Notes: generated by a model not told the origin, from the letters alone. A stretch of 64,000 bases of DNA from Planococcus citri (GCF_950023065.1 NC_088679.1:36890001-36954000); one strand, 5' to 3'. Numbered from the stretch's first letter, positions 45,267 to 56,839 are shown. Program-made: numbers and translations.

Positions 45267-48200
45267 GTGAGATTAACAAATGAGACGAGTACATCAAATG
45301 AGATAAGCACTTCTGGTCAAAGTGGTGTAGTGCTAGCAGCAGGTGTGGAACAAATGAGATCTGAGATAGGTAAGTCAAAAATTACTTTTGTAGCTGATTG
45401 TGGTGCGAGTGAACATCTTATTCGAGATTGTGATATTTTGAAAAATAAAAGAGATAGGCAAGTATCATTGCGTGGTGCGAGCGAAGATGTTCACGTAGAT
45501 ATTACTCAAAGTGGTGAGTTATATGTAAAAAGTCTGTGTGGTGAGCCATTTACTCTGAAAAATGTTATGTATGCTAAAAATGCTTCTGAAAATCTATTAT
45601 CTCTGAGAAAATTTACTGATAATGGATATTCAATTATTTTGAATTCAAATACTATTGAAATTTTTAATCCTAAAACAAAACGTACTTTATTTACTGGAGT
45701 TTATGAAAATAATGTGTGGGTTGTAAATTTTGATTTATGTGATGAGAATGAAAAATCTGTGAGGGGCGCAGCTTTTGTAGCGAAGAAACGTAAAATTGAT
45801 GAGGTCAGCAATGCAAATGAGACAAGTAACGAACCAGATAAGAAATTTAAAAGTGACGTGAATGTCAAAAGTGAAGGTTTCAAAATTCATGAAAATTTAG
45901 GGCATATTTCGCGATCGTATTTGCAGCAAATGGCTAAACGTGATGAGAAACTGAAAAATATAAATTTTGACGAGTCTATACTCGATTGTGAGGTGTGCAT
46001 TGCTGCAAAGATGACGCGATTACCTTTTAAAAATGATAGGAGATTAGCTATTAGGCCTTTAGAAATTATCAATTCTGATGGGATGGGACCAATTAGGCCA
46101 ATGACCTTTCCTCACAAGTATAGGTATGTTGTATCTTTTGTTGATGAGTTTTCAAGATATGCAAGTACCTACTCAATAAGAACTAGAGATGAGGTTCCTG
46201 CTTGTTTTGAGAAATTTCTGGTGAGAGCAAGGAACAAATTGGGAAGTGATGTGAAAGTTTGCTATTTGAGGTGTGATGGAGCAAAGGAATATACTCAAGG
46301 TAAGATGAAAGAAATTTGTGAAAAAGAAAAGATTGAGCTTGATGTATCTCCTCCTGATACTCAACAATTGAATGGTAAGTCTGAGCGCTGGAATCGTAAA
46401 CTTCAAAATACTGTTAGGTGTTTTATGATTGATTCAGGATTACCAGCTAACCTGTGGCATTTAGCTGTTGATGCTGCAACTTATGTGTTGAATAGAACAT
46501 GTCATAAGGGTATCAATTTTGAAATACCGTTGAATAAATTTGATCCTAGAGAGAAGAGTGGTCTCAAGTATATTTCTCGTTTTGGTTGTCTTGCTTATCG
46601 CAAAATCTTGAATAAAAGTGATCTTAAGAAGTTCTCTACTCGAACTTATAGTCAGGAAAAATCGTCAAAGAACAAAGATAGTCTGAAGCGTTACTTCTTA
46701 GTAGGATATTCTTCAAACAGCTATAAACTACTTGATATTCAAAGTGGCGAGATTATTAATACACGTGATGTGAGACTGAGACCATCAGTAGTTTATAAGG
46801 ATGTGTGTGATGAGATTAAGTCGTCTGCTATACCAACTGTCGATGAGACTATCAACTATGATGAGTGGTTTTCAAATGCTAATGCTGAACTTGAGATATT
46901 GAAGCAAACTAGTTTGAATAAACCATTTACGAGATCAGAGGCGCGAAAATTGGAGATTCAGCAGAATTTGATTGCCTTAGCTAAGTTTGATGATAAAGGT
47001 GATGTGTTTGCTTTGATCAACAATGACCCTGTCACTTATTCAGAGGCAATTTCTAGAGAAGATGGCAAAGAATGGCTGGAGGCTATTGAGGAGGAAAAAT
47101 CATCTATGATTGAGAATGACGTTTGGGATATTGTAAGGCGAGATGAGTTAGAACCTGGAACTAAGATATTGTCTCATAGATGGGTGTTTCGTAAGAAAAT
47201 TTGTGTAGGTGGTATTACAAAATATAAGGCAAGGCTAGTTGTTCGTGGGTTTGAAGATACTAATAATTACGAGTTATATGAAACGTTTGCACCTGTGGAA
47301 AGACTACCGAATATTCGAACGATTTTCTCTCTTATTAATAAGCTAGATCTTGAGGTAACTCAGTTGGATGTCAAGACAGCTTTTCTTTATGGTATATTAG
47401 ATGAGCCAGTTTATATGGAGGTTCCTGAAGGAGTGTTGTCAGATGATGTGCGGGGGGAGTATGTTTGTAAATTGAAGAAGAGTCTCTATGGTTTAAAGAT
47501 AAGTCCGAAGAAGTGGAATGAGAGGCTTGAATCTGAAATCCGAGAGATAGGTTTGGAGAATACTTTGAATGAGCCATGTTTATTTACATTTCATCAGGAT
47601 GGAATAATTGCTGTTATTGTTATCTACGTGGATGATTTGATTGTGGCCAGCAACAATGCGGAGAAAATGAAAGAAATTGTTGATAAATTGTCTTCAAATT
47701 TTAAGATCAGTGATCTAGGCGAGTTAAAGAAATATTTAGGTATAAATATAATACGTGATAAGAAAAATAAAGTGATGACATTAGATCAGCGTGAATATGT
47801 TGATAAGATCTTAGAGCGTTTTGAAATGAGTAATTGTAAATCAGTAAAGACTCCAATGGTTGAACGTGGCGTGATGAATAAGGAGTTAAAAGCTTTAGAA
47901 GAGAGTGATGAGGGAAGTGAAAGTAGGAAAATGTTGGAATTAACTGAATTTCCATTTCGTAAATTGATAGGCTCTTTACGATATTTAACGGATGGTACTA
48001 GGCCTGATATTGCTTATGCGGTTCATGAGTTGAGTACTCATATGTCAGCACCTACAAATTACGATTGGATGAGAGCTAAACATGTGTTGAGATATTTAAA
48101 AGGAACTCGAGATTACTCATTAAGGTATGAAGGAAAATGTGATGAGTTGGAAGTTTACGCCGATGCAAGTTTTCGTGATGTGCAACCTTCAATGAAAACA

Positions 48201-48611
48201 ACTGAAGGATATATTATTAAATTATTTGGTGATGTGATTTCTTGGGCGGCGCGTAAAAGAAAGAGACGTGTAACCTCAACTTGCGAGGCTGAATTCCGTG
48301 CTTTAAATGAAGCATTACGTGAGATGAAGTGTTTGCAAAGCACTATAAAAGGTGTGATGAATCGATATTTATATCCAGTGGTTGCATATTGTGATAGTGA
48401 TTCAGCGGTGAAATGCACTACTGTAACAAGTAAGCCGAAATTGAAACATGTGATAGAAACTGAAGCTCAACTGGTAAGAGAGTGTGTGAAATTTGGAGAG
48501 GTGAGAGTAGAGAAAGTGACTTCAGAAGAGCAGTTGGCGGATATCTGCACAAAACCGCTACCTATACCTCGTTTTTCTATCTTAAGAGATGAGCTCCTAT
48601 CGGTTATTTGA
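45267..48611 (+). CDS. pol: Copia Pol (protease, integrase, reverse transcriptase, RNase H)
   Basis: The open frame runs from just after TGA 45,248 to TGA 48,609-48,611. The listed start is a GTG; the first ATG is at 45,354. Counting from the GTG: the aspartic protease motif is DCGAS (D44); a zinc-binding H208, H213, C241, C244 precedes the integrase; the integrase triad is D271, D337, E373, a correct DD35E; reverse transcriptase has D701 in QLDVKTAF and YVDD at 787-790; RNase H has D966 (YADAS), E1007 (TCEAEF) and D1043. ADICTKPLP near the end is a standard copia tail. All catalytic residues are present, so the enzymes may work. The absence of an upstream ATG near the start argues for expression as a Gag-Pol fusion. 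Confidence 0.97.
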   Translation: MRLTNETSTSNEISTSGQSGVVLAAGVEQMRSEIGKSKITFVADCGASEHLIRDCDILKNKRDRQVSLRGASEDVHVDITQSGELYVKSLCGEPFTLKNVMYAKNASENLLSLRKFTDNGYSIILNSNTIEIFNPKTKRTLFTGVYENNVWVVNFDLCDENEKSVRGAAFVAKKRKIDEVSNANETSNEPDKKFKSDVNVKSEGFKIHENLGHISRSYLQQMAKRDEKLKNINFDESILDCEVCIAAKMTRLPFKNDRRLAIRPLEIINSDGMGPIRPMTFPHKYRYVVSFVDEFSRYASTYSIRTRDEVPACFEKFLVRARNKLGSDVKVCYLRCDGAKEYTQGKMKEICEKEKIELDVSPPDTQQLNGKSERWNRKLQNTVRCFMIDSGLPANLWHLAVDAATYVLNRTCHKGINFEIPLNKFDPREKSGLKYISRFGCLAYRKILNKSDLKKFSTRTYSQEKSSKNKDSLKRYFLVGYSSNSYKLLDIQSGEIINTRDVRLRPSVVYKDVCDEIKSSAIPTVDETINYDEWFSNANAELEILKQTSLNKPFTRSEARKLEIQQNLIALAKFDDKGDVFALINNDPVTYSEAISREDGKEWLEAIEEEKSSMIENDVWDIVRRDELEPGTKILSHRWVFRKKICVGGITKYKARLVVRGFEDTNNYELYETFAPVERLPNIRTIFSLINKLDLEVTQLDVKTAFLYGILDEPVYMEVPEGVLSDDVRGEYVCKLKKSLYGLKISPKKWNERLESEIREIGLENTLNEPCLFTFHQDGIIAVIVIYVDDLIVASNNAEKMKEIVDKLSSNFKISDLGELKKYLGINIIRDKKNKVMTLDQREYVDKILERFEMSNCKSVKTPMVERGVMNKELKALEESDEGSESRKMLELTEFPFRKLIGSLRYLTDGTRPDIAYAVHELSTHMSAPTNYDWMRAKHVLRYLKGTRDYSLRYEGKCDELEVYADASFRDVQPSMKTTEGYIIKLFGDVISWAARKRKRRVTSTCEAEFRALNEALREMKCLQSTIKGVMNRYLYPVVAYCDSDSAVKCTTVTSKPKLKHVIETEAQLVRECVKFGEVRVEKVTSEEQLADICTKPLPIPRFSILRDELLSVI

Positions 48612-48886
48612 TTTCTAATGCTTTTGTTGTAAGTTTCAGATACACACGATTTAAATGTGGAATGTTACCTGGATATCGATCTAACTGAAGATGAACTTGA
48701 TCTAAAATGAAATGATTGTTGGTGAGAAAAAGATTATGTGATGTGTCTCAAAATTCTATTCTATGTAAACAGAGTGATGCGAATATAAATAGTCACAGTG
48801 TTTTGGCTTTACTGTGGCGGGGCTTCTGTGTGGTGCGATTTATGAATTTTTCTTTTTCAAAATTTTTTTTTAAATTGTACATCATC
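48612..48886 (+). other. Copia 3' region with acidic open frame
   Basis: After the pol stop and one more in-frame stop (48,630), an acceptor-like TGTAAGTTTCAG ends at 48,639. From there, in the gag-pol frame, a 23-codon frame runs to TGA 48,708-48,710 and includes DIDLTEDELDLK. Nine of its 23 residues are Asp or Glu. It would be reached in frame by splicing from the donor at 45,178. The rest, to the polypurine tract, is untranslated. Confidence 0.4.
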
Positions 48887-48901
48887 GGAGAATAGGGGGA
48901 G
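48887..48901 (+). other. polypurine tract
   Basis: GGAGAATAGGGGGAG directly before the 3' LTR, the place and composition expected for the plus-strand DNA primer of an LTR element. Confidence 0.85.
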
Positions 48902-49139
48902 TGTTAGATCGTGGCTACACTGGAGTAGGCCACGCCTATATTCTCCGACGATCTGTATATGCGTTGTGTAGAATGTTCACGGAGACCAGTTCTCCAGTAT
49001 GTCGTATATGTATTTTGTGTGTGTTTTCTGTGTACAAGTGGCGCGATGTTTTGATGTTTAATAAAGGCGTTTAAGCCCCTGTTTGTGTTGTTATTTCGCG
49101 ATTGCGATGATACGTAAGTTAGAAACGTATTTTCTAACA
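48902..49139 (+). repeat. Copia 3' LTR
   Basis: 238 bp, apparently identical to 42,063-42,300, with AATAAA at 49,060-49,065 as the likely poly(A) signal of the element. Open frames that cross it on the minus strand are shadows. Confidence 0.97.
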
Positions 49140-49144
49140 ATTTA
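49140..49144 (+). repeat. Copia target-site duplication, right
   Basis: ATTTA, matching 42,058-42,062. The empty site would have read GAAAATTTATCAACTTG. Confidence 0.93.
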
Positions 49145-52100
49145 TCAACTTGTAAAAACGAGCGTCATTCACACGAACTGTATACATTTACAATCTTAAT
49201 CAACGCAGTAAAAAGCACGCATCGAAAACATCCCCTTGAGGAAAATGATTGAAATTCCATGTTTCTGTATTGAACTTTCGATAGAAAAAAAAAAATGGAA
49301 AGAAAGAAAACGTAAACTAAAGAAGAAAAGAAAAAACAAAAGTGAGAAAAAAAAGAGCATAAAAAAAGTTTTCTCATCATACGTAACATAAAGGTATAAG
49401 GGGTTAACACGTTATATAATTTTTAATTGAAAAAGTCGAACGCGATTCTGCGTTATTGGGCTACTTGAGAGAGGTTGAAGAAATTTCTATACGTAGGTTA
49501 TTTGAGAATACATCCACGTTGTTATTTATCGTTAAAATACACGATATCCGTGACTTAACGCGTTTCTAAAATGCCTTTTCGCCGTTTCCCCCAAGAACTC
49601 GGCTATATAGCAAACTTAATCAATCATTTTCTACACACAGTTTGAACGCGCCAAGAAAGTCTTGACTTTGCATTTGCATTGTCTTTCATAGACATTCGTA
49701 CGCTGAGGTCATTTGTCTCTGTTTGCAGGTACATGTGATTGCGAATTTAACTTTATGCATGAATTATTTGACGCGTACGAATCAGTAGGCATAGGTAGTA
49801 AGCAATAAAGTAAGCACAGCACAGTCGTCGTACTGTCAATAGTCATTTCGAAGCTTTAAAACAGACGACCTTGTTGAAAGTATCGGGGGTAAAAACGTGA
49901 ATTGTATTTTTGCTTTGTGAGAAAAACCAAACAAAATATTCGTATTAAATTCCCAACAAATCTATACATTTCTCGTAACAATATTCGAATTCGAGGTAGC
50001 AAAGTCTGGGGTTGAAAAAAAAGGAGAAAAATTTTCGCTAAATTGGTTAAGATGAAGAAAAAATAAAATAAAAATGAATGAAAGTTGCTTGATAATAAAT
50101 TGGAAAACGATTGCCTTTGCCTATATGATTGTTATCCGAAATTCAATAAAAATAAAAACGCAATAACTTATGGTATCAAAAGAAACGGAATCGAAATGTT
50201 AGACTTATTACTCGCACATTTTACGCATGATACATTTTCGTCGTCTTCTCCAGTTCCGCTCATTTCCACAGACGTATTCATGTACAATATTGACGCCCGA
50301 CGCCGGCTGCGATTTTATTAACGCGATCTGAACATTTGAAAACCGTAAACAGAAGCCTGTTAGAGTACACAATGACTACGTGAGAAAAATCTTATCTCGC
50401 AGTTGGCATTATTTCGTCAATATGCGCTCCTAGTGAAGCTGCCAACGCGAATTCATACCTATACTAGACATCAATTTTTATTCCCATATCGATGAAATTT
50501 TCAACAAATAGAATTTTTTTTTACAAAGAAATAAATCATTTGCCGTTTCACGTAATTGAAAGTTTACCCTATAAAACCCTATTCAAATTTCAACCATTTG
50601 TATAGCAATTTTTCACCGATTTTTACCACCTATGTAAACATCATATTGAAAATATATTTTCGCTAGGTTTACATTACCTACATAGCGTTAGCAACGTGGC
50701 TTCCAAACATATTATTTACCGAAAAATATACACATAGACACAAATACACGCGTGGAATCGCAGTCTACATGACGAAAACGTAAATCATAAAGTAGGTACA
50801 GGAATTATCCAATAGTCATTCCTGAATTGAAAATTTGGTCAAAATTATTAAAACGGTTGTTTTTAAAAATTACGCCAAGGTACAGAGAGAGGGAAAAAAT
50901 AAGCACATTAAGCTCCCATACGATACTTACGAAAATTCACCAAAATTATTACATTTACAATTTACATAGTAAGTAATTAAGTTATACTGGCAGTTTTGTA
51001 TTGATCTGCATTCTGCAGTGAAAAAATTGTAGTTGAGGAAAGCTCAGAAAGAAACCTTCACATTTCACTTCGAATTCTGAACAAAACTTCAACAAGTGAA
51101 AACAGTAGATTAAAAAAATCCGAAGAATGAATTTTCAGCAGTTAGGATCATTATCTGATTTTCGCGAAATTCTTAAAATGTATGAGAAACCAGTTGTAAT
51201 TCAAAATATAATTACATAATTATGAAAACCCATCTTTTCAAAGTAAGAAATGGTAGGTATATATGTACTACACAATTCACATACGTTGATTCACCAAATC
51301 CATTCTCCACATTTTCGAGCGATTCAGCAAAATTTCATGATCATTTTCGGTTTTAGATTTTTCTCAATAAATTTTTATTGGGCGGAGGTATCACTTAACA
51401 ATGGTATCACATCTCACTTCCTTAGCTGAAAATTTGCTTCGAATTGATTTCCCTTCTAATTGTAAGGGCGTTCGCCACTTCAAATTTGGAAATGAGTAAA
51501 TTTTTCTGTAATTTTTCTATCGTGTAGAACACAAATCTGAAATGTGACAGACCACTCATCGGATTCACATTGAAAGATTTAAAATTATTTTCATTCAATT
51601 TTAATTAATTAATGTTATTATTGATTTTTTTACATTAAATTTTACTGTGACTTAAAACTATTTCCACAACTACTGAGATCAGTTTTTTTAAAGCTTACAT
51701 AATCTACACGAATTTACGTAGGTACTTAATACTTGAACTGGATGCGATCGAACTTAGATCTGCAAGTGTATACTGTGTAAGTACAATAGGTATTAGGTAA
51801 GCCATTGTTTTTTTTTTAAATTTTTTTTTAAAATTAAAATTTTATTAAGTAATGATTTCAAATTTATTTTTATTAAAATTCAATTATTAAAAAAAACATG
51901 ATTATATTACTCATCTCCAACTCTTTGACAGAACATTTGAAACGATTTTTCAAACAAAAAATAACAAAAACTAGAAAATTTGGAGAAGCAATCATACAAA
52001 AACAACTCTTTAAAAAATCTCAATAGAAGCTATTTCTATCAAAAGATAAAATCTGTATAAAATTTACCATCTGAATTGGTATCGTTTGTGAGAATACCGA

Positions 52101-52887
52101 TACAAAAAGTTTACACGAAATCCCAGTTGGGTATTATCGCGTTCTTTATACGTATTTACCTTCTTTGTAAAATATATATGAGTTCAACTTTGATATAATT
52201 TGACTTCGTCTAAGAATTTATTCGTTTAATTTTTAGCTTTACTGCCGCCACGTATCCACACACAGACGTTTAAAGCATCGAATAATTCGCAATCGATGTA
52301 ATGTTTACGTGCGTTTGATTAGCTACTCCAGATGTCGATTCTCGTTGGAATTTGGGAATTGAACTGCGACACTGTAAACGCAATACGCAAATTCCAAGTA
52401 CGCAGAAAAGATCACGAGTAGATCTAGGTGTCTTATTAGCTTCACGAAAGCACATACTTATCTATAATACCATCCTGAAGTGGAGTACGAATATGATCAA
52501 GAGTAAGTATTTGAGAATTCGAAATTTGTTTTAATACTTGAATCCATATTCATTGATTTAAATTCTGGAGGTATCCTTATTCATGTCACAAATGGCTATA
52601 AACCTTAAATTGTCTATTTTTCCATTTCAAGATGAAAATACCGATTGGTAACAAGCATTTTTTGAAACTAGGAAAAAAGATAAGCTAAAATGAAATTGGT
52701 CTCAATTTTTTTTTTTTGTTATTCAGACCACAATGATATATTTTATTTTTGCTACAACGCACTGTTCATCCGGTATACGCGGAAAATTAAATAACTAAAA
52801 ATTGTCTCATGATTGTTTACTTCAGTGGAGTGGCTTTTGTTAGCTTTTGGAAAACTGAAGCTTCAGTCTGATGTTAATGTCTAATAG
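49145..52887. other. gene-less stretch
   Basis: AT-rich sequence with an A-rich run at 49,285-49,370. No gene, known repeat or structured RNA was recognised. A 78-codon frame at 50,085-50,321 has no domain. Confidence 0.45.
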
Positions 52888-53085
52888 GTGAAAATCGACA
52901 TCAACATAATTATTATTTTTATTAAGTACGTTCTTGTATTTGTTGATATTGCAGTAATTACCAATAGAGACATTCAGTTTTTCCAAAATGGTAGTTATTT
53001 TGGTAATGTAGCCAGCAAACTTTTGAAAGATCTCACATCCGGATCGTATGATCCGGTCCGTGATGATCTTTATATGTATCAGTGA
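52888..53085 (+). CDS. short ORF: signal-like segment plus LDL-receptor class B-like motif
   Basis: From ATG the frame encodes a hydrophobic stretch (INIIIIFIKYVLVFVDIA) like a signal peptide, then VITNRDIQFFQNGSYF and LLKDLTSGSYDPVRDDLY before a stop. The second part resembles the first blade of YWTD-type beta-propellers, such as the start of cueball-like proteins, where a secreted N-terminus is followed by IQF and a 'YDP....LY' motif. It is far too short for a whole propeller, so it is either a first exon (a weak donor is AT|GTATCA near 53,075) or a decayed duplicate. It shares a 39-nt block with 56,772-56,810. Confidence 0.4.
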   Translation: MKIDINIIIIFIKYVLVFVDIAVITNRDIQFFQNGSYFGNVASKLLKDLTSGSYDPVRDDLYMYQ

Positions 53086-56000
53086 CGCTCATTACAAAAA
53101 CGCGAGCATTGTGAAATTTCACAGCATAACAGAAACTATTAGTTCGAATTACGATGGTTATAGATTCATTACCATCGTATATAGTAAGTAACTGTAAATT
53201 GTACCGTAATATCGAAGTAAGTAGGTACCTACCTTATCGCACACTGTCGCCGATTTGCTCGGACCTATTTGCTTTTCATTTTCAAAAACCTTTCATTCAT
53301 ATTCTAAAATTTTTATCTAAAAAAGTGAACAAATTTCTGAAAACATCGTTTTTTTACCTCTCGAAATACGAGTTTTTAAAATATTTTGCTCTTGCTTTGC
53401 TCGGCTCGATTTATATCTCTTTTCTAAATAAAAAAAATCAATTTTTGAAACATCCGTATAGTTACTAAGTATTTTCAAACATCAAAATCTTTGTAATAAT
53501 GAATGGGTAAGTAAATTTATAAGATCCAAAAATATTCTTCGAGGAATTTACTCAGATGAAGCGAAATAAGTACCTATTTATGCGAATTGGCCCAAGAAGA
53601 TTTTTTGGATCATTCAAGAAATTTCCATCGATTTTGTAGAATTGTTTGAAATTTTAAATCGAGTACCCGTAACAGTGTGCTGTTACGAGTAACATGAAAT
53701 TCTTTAGAAAAACAGCCCTAAATGGCATTCCCTTCAAGAAGAGATTTTTCTTGGCGAATTCACTATGATTTTCATGACGACGACGCACACCATGGTATAC
53801 GGTAAATGCTTGAATTAGCTAAAAATTCACAACTTTCTCACCTAAAAGTAAATTTTGGGAGAAAGATTTTTGGTTTTCATAAATTGTCTAGTCCGATTCA
53901 TCATTACTCATTACTGAGTTACAAGTAAATAGAATTCATGATTTTGTAATTTTTTTCAAACAGCAAAATATGAGAATGACCGCACAAAAGAGATTTTTTT
54001 TTTCAAATGAAAATAGTAGGTAAGATATTTTTTCTTTGAGTATTCTGTTTTAAAATTCAAAACGATAGGTACCTACTACCTACACAGCCTATTACCTTAA
54101 TGATTATTATAGCTTCATTTCTAGCAATTCGGTAATTTGTTACCAAAAATGACAAAGATTGGCCAAAAACTACGGCCATTGACGTCGTTATTTTGTCGCA
54201 TGTTGACCTACAGACTTGAATAAAAAAACTATTTGGAAGCTCATTCAATTCAGTGCAATACAATCAAAAGCTCATTTTTCTAACGCGCGTGGAAAAAATC
54301 CGCAGAGGATCGCGCGCGACCTGTTTGTTTTACCCCTATAGGATTTTCAATGGAAAAAACAAGTAAAACAACTCAATAATGTTCACACGAAATTGTTCAT
54401 GTCTATTTTGACCTATAGACATGGATTCTTTTAAAGGATGCGTCAAAGGATAGCCAAGTGAATGGTAAACTCTTACATTCGCTCGTTGACTTTGTCTACG
54501 ATCTAATTTTTTGACATTGTTGAGCAGTATTTCGTCACTTCGTCAATCTCCAGATTATTTTCCTTGCAGAAAGGTATCTACACTCTATATAAATCGAATA
54601 TTTGTTATGATCGCGGTCTACAGCCCAGCCAAGAATATCAACAAATTCTAAACACTCCAATCATGACTTGGAAGAACCGTACTGTGGTGTTAGTACATTA
54701 CATACTACACAGGTATATTTGTATTTTTTGAAATCGCCAACTCTTCTTTGGTTTTTGCATATTATTATTAGTTTTTTTTCTCTAGGTACGCATTTGTTGT
54801 TCATCTCATTTATTTACCTATGTCTTGTCTATGTAGCTGATTACATGAAACTTCTGACTTTCTTGAACAATTTCCACGACTTGCCTCAAAACGAACCAAT
54901 TTGGATGTAGCCGATATCTATAGATACCAATTTTTTATTTTCTCGCATGACCTTTTAATTAACGACGAAACTAACACTCGGCTGTTATCTGGTCTTATTC
55001 TCATTATTGAGAATATACCAAGCGATTAAAACAAACATTCATCAGCCTCATTTTAGGTACTTTTCACTAACGAAAGTAAATTTAAACTTCAGTATAGCAA
55101 TTAAGCTGATTTTTATCGATAATACGAATATTCATCTACCCATCCGTAGTTCTGAACTCCATCAGCAGTCAGAAAACACTTATTTTTTCTCTCGATAGAT
55201 ACATCCGCTAATCAATCGCTCTATGACCTTTTGTCCCAAAGTATAATGACCAGCTAATAAGTAGAAGTATGCTTATTTCAACTCAAAAGGTAATTAATCA
55301 TCATAAAATCATCATCTAGAATAGAATACTTACGCATAATAGAGATAAAAACTTATGAAAAAAAAAAATTCAAATGATGATTTCCTATCGCGCCACAATG
55401 ATTAAAACTAGGTACCGTACGTGGAACTGGAAACAAATACTCGAAAAAAAACACACACACATCTACATATTCGAATTAGAGCACGTATTCGGTACATGGA
55501 AAGAGAAAAGAATAAAAATCAATCAAACAAAATCCCTAGCGAATTTCCTGAAGAGGAAGAACAAAAAAAAATCGTTTTTTTCTCAAAACGAAAACAATAG
55601 CATTTTACTTATTTTTAGCGCGTTTTCCGGTATAAAATACTCGTACATATGCGGTTAAGCTTTTTTTCCTAGATTCGAGCTTAACCCTATTTATATTGGT
55701 TGGCGTTTAACAAAATTACCTCGCGGTATGATAAATTGTTTTGGGCCATGTAACCGAAATCTGTCAATTAAACAGCATACAGTTTTAAAAGTAGGTAAAT
55801 GAATTTTGAAACAAAAAAAAAAACAAAAACAAAAACAAAGGGGTTATAAAATAAATACGATACGCGTAGGAATATTTTACGATAAATCATGCAAGAGGAA
55901 ACGATTACGAAAAATATTCCGATTGTTTCAAGTGGTCTAGTCAACGATACGGTTACGCCACACGGGTAGAAAGGGTGAGAAAATTTTCAACCTACTGAAT

Positions 56001-56437
56001 GTAGAAATAACGACTTTGACACGCTAAAAGGAAGAGTGCATAAGTTCGATACCCGTTGAGGATTATAAAGTTTTACTAAAAGGTTCGGGTAGGTATTGCG
56101 TTTCGTAGCCAAAATAATGGTGTTTTACTTTATGCGTATTAAGAGACTATAAAAGCGAGTGTTGCTTCTCATGAAGGTACTTATTAATATTTTTACCTGC
56201 TTTACGTTGCAGGTATGAATTACCGTTTGATGAACTTTATACCTAATTTTACTATTGAGAGACGAGAGTTTAATAGAGATGTACAAGGAAGTAGAAAAGA
56301 ATTCCATTTTCATTCACCTTTTCAATATTTTTTTATTAATGTTAAATTAAACTTAAAGACTTTGAAATGAACATCACTACATTTTTTGTAAGAATTTCCG
56401 TTCCTGTACATTTATGAAAACAAGGCAGCCACTCATA
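53086..56437. other. gene-less stretch
   Basis: No gene was supported. TTTGCTCGGCTCG near 53,396 resembles pieces at 34,600 and 35,250. A CGCGCGT/GCGCGCG patch lies near 54,285-54,320. Short frames at 53,154, 54,668 and 55,374 have no recognisable domain. Confidence 0.4.
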
Positions 56438-56785
56438 TTACAACGAGTTGACACTATTAACTACCTCATTTACACCCATATCTCGAAATGTCAAGATGTA
56501 TGTCCACAATTTTCTTTTGTAAATTGCAGTATTGCAATTTAACATCGGCTTCGGCGTAGGCAAACATTGTTGAAGGTCGAATGCATAACACTTAATTTTT
56601 TTTAATAAAGCACCAGCCTGTTTATTGAGATTTTTCAAAGGGTATAGGTAAGCTAAATCCTCCGCACTCTTTTGATGGCATTTTAGATCATTTTCAAGAT
56701 CAATTTTCTTCATATTTTGATCCTTCGTTTGTAAAAGATTTTTATTTGAAGAAAAGTCGGTCTTCAAACAGTTGAAAGATCTCAC
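56438..56785 (-). pseudogene. fragment of a possible mobile-element ORF (FDLQ..LPTPK..YKRKLWTY)
   Basis: The 115-codon minus-strand frame holds a Lys/Glu-rich helix region, then CYAFDLQQCLPTPKPMLN and AIYKRKLWTY. The spacing of FDLQ, LPTPK and YKRKLWTY recalls a multi-copy arthropod protein family of mobile-element origin, which I cannot name with certainty. The usual continuation after the WTY segment is lost. The N-terminal codons overlap, in antisense, the plus-strand repeat at 56,772-56,810. Probably a pseudogene piece. Confidence 0.4.
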
Positions 56786-56839
56786 AACCGGATCTTATGA
56801 TCCAGTCCGTGCTGAAATGTCAAAAGTGGCTTTAAGTAG
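56720..56839 (+). CDS. possible exon repeating the LDL-receptor class B-like peptide
   Basis: On the plus strand an open segment reads KQLKDLTTGSYDPVRAEM and ends at a strong donor, AGTAG|GTAAGTG (intron from 56,840, phase 2). The 39-nt block 56,772-56,810 differs from 53,023-53,061 at three bases: one conservative Ser/Thr change and two silent third positions. That pattern favours a protein-coding duplicate. The acceptor was not fixed and no further exon was found downstream. Confidence 0.3.

Larger units (their letters stand above)
42063..49139 (+). mobile_element. complete Ty1/copia LTR retrotransposon
   Basis: The 7,077-bp element has two 238-bp LTRs that look identical base for base, TG..CA ends (TGTTAG/CTAACA), a 5-bp target duplication, an intact gag frame and an intact pol frame in the order protease, integrase, reverse transcriptase, RNase H. 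That order defines the Ty1/copia group. Nothing is broken except the two stops between gag and pol, which lie in a candidate intron. Identical LTRs mean a recent insertion. The long leader (1.7 kb) and the candidate introns set it apart from a standard copia plan. Confidence 0.97.

Noticed and set aside
45234..45267. Stop-codon readthrough or ribosomal frameshift between gag and pol
   Set aside because: The frames are the same, so no frameshift is needed, and two separate stops would have to be read through. The in-frame intron explains the arrangement better, though readthrough is not excluded.
45267..45272. Strong donor-like GAG|GTGAGA at the pol start as partner of the acceptor at 48,639
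   Set aside because: It leaves phase 0 while the acceptor resumes at codon position 2, so the frame breaks.
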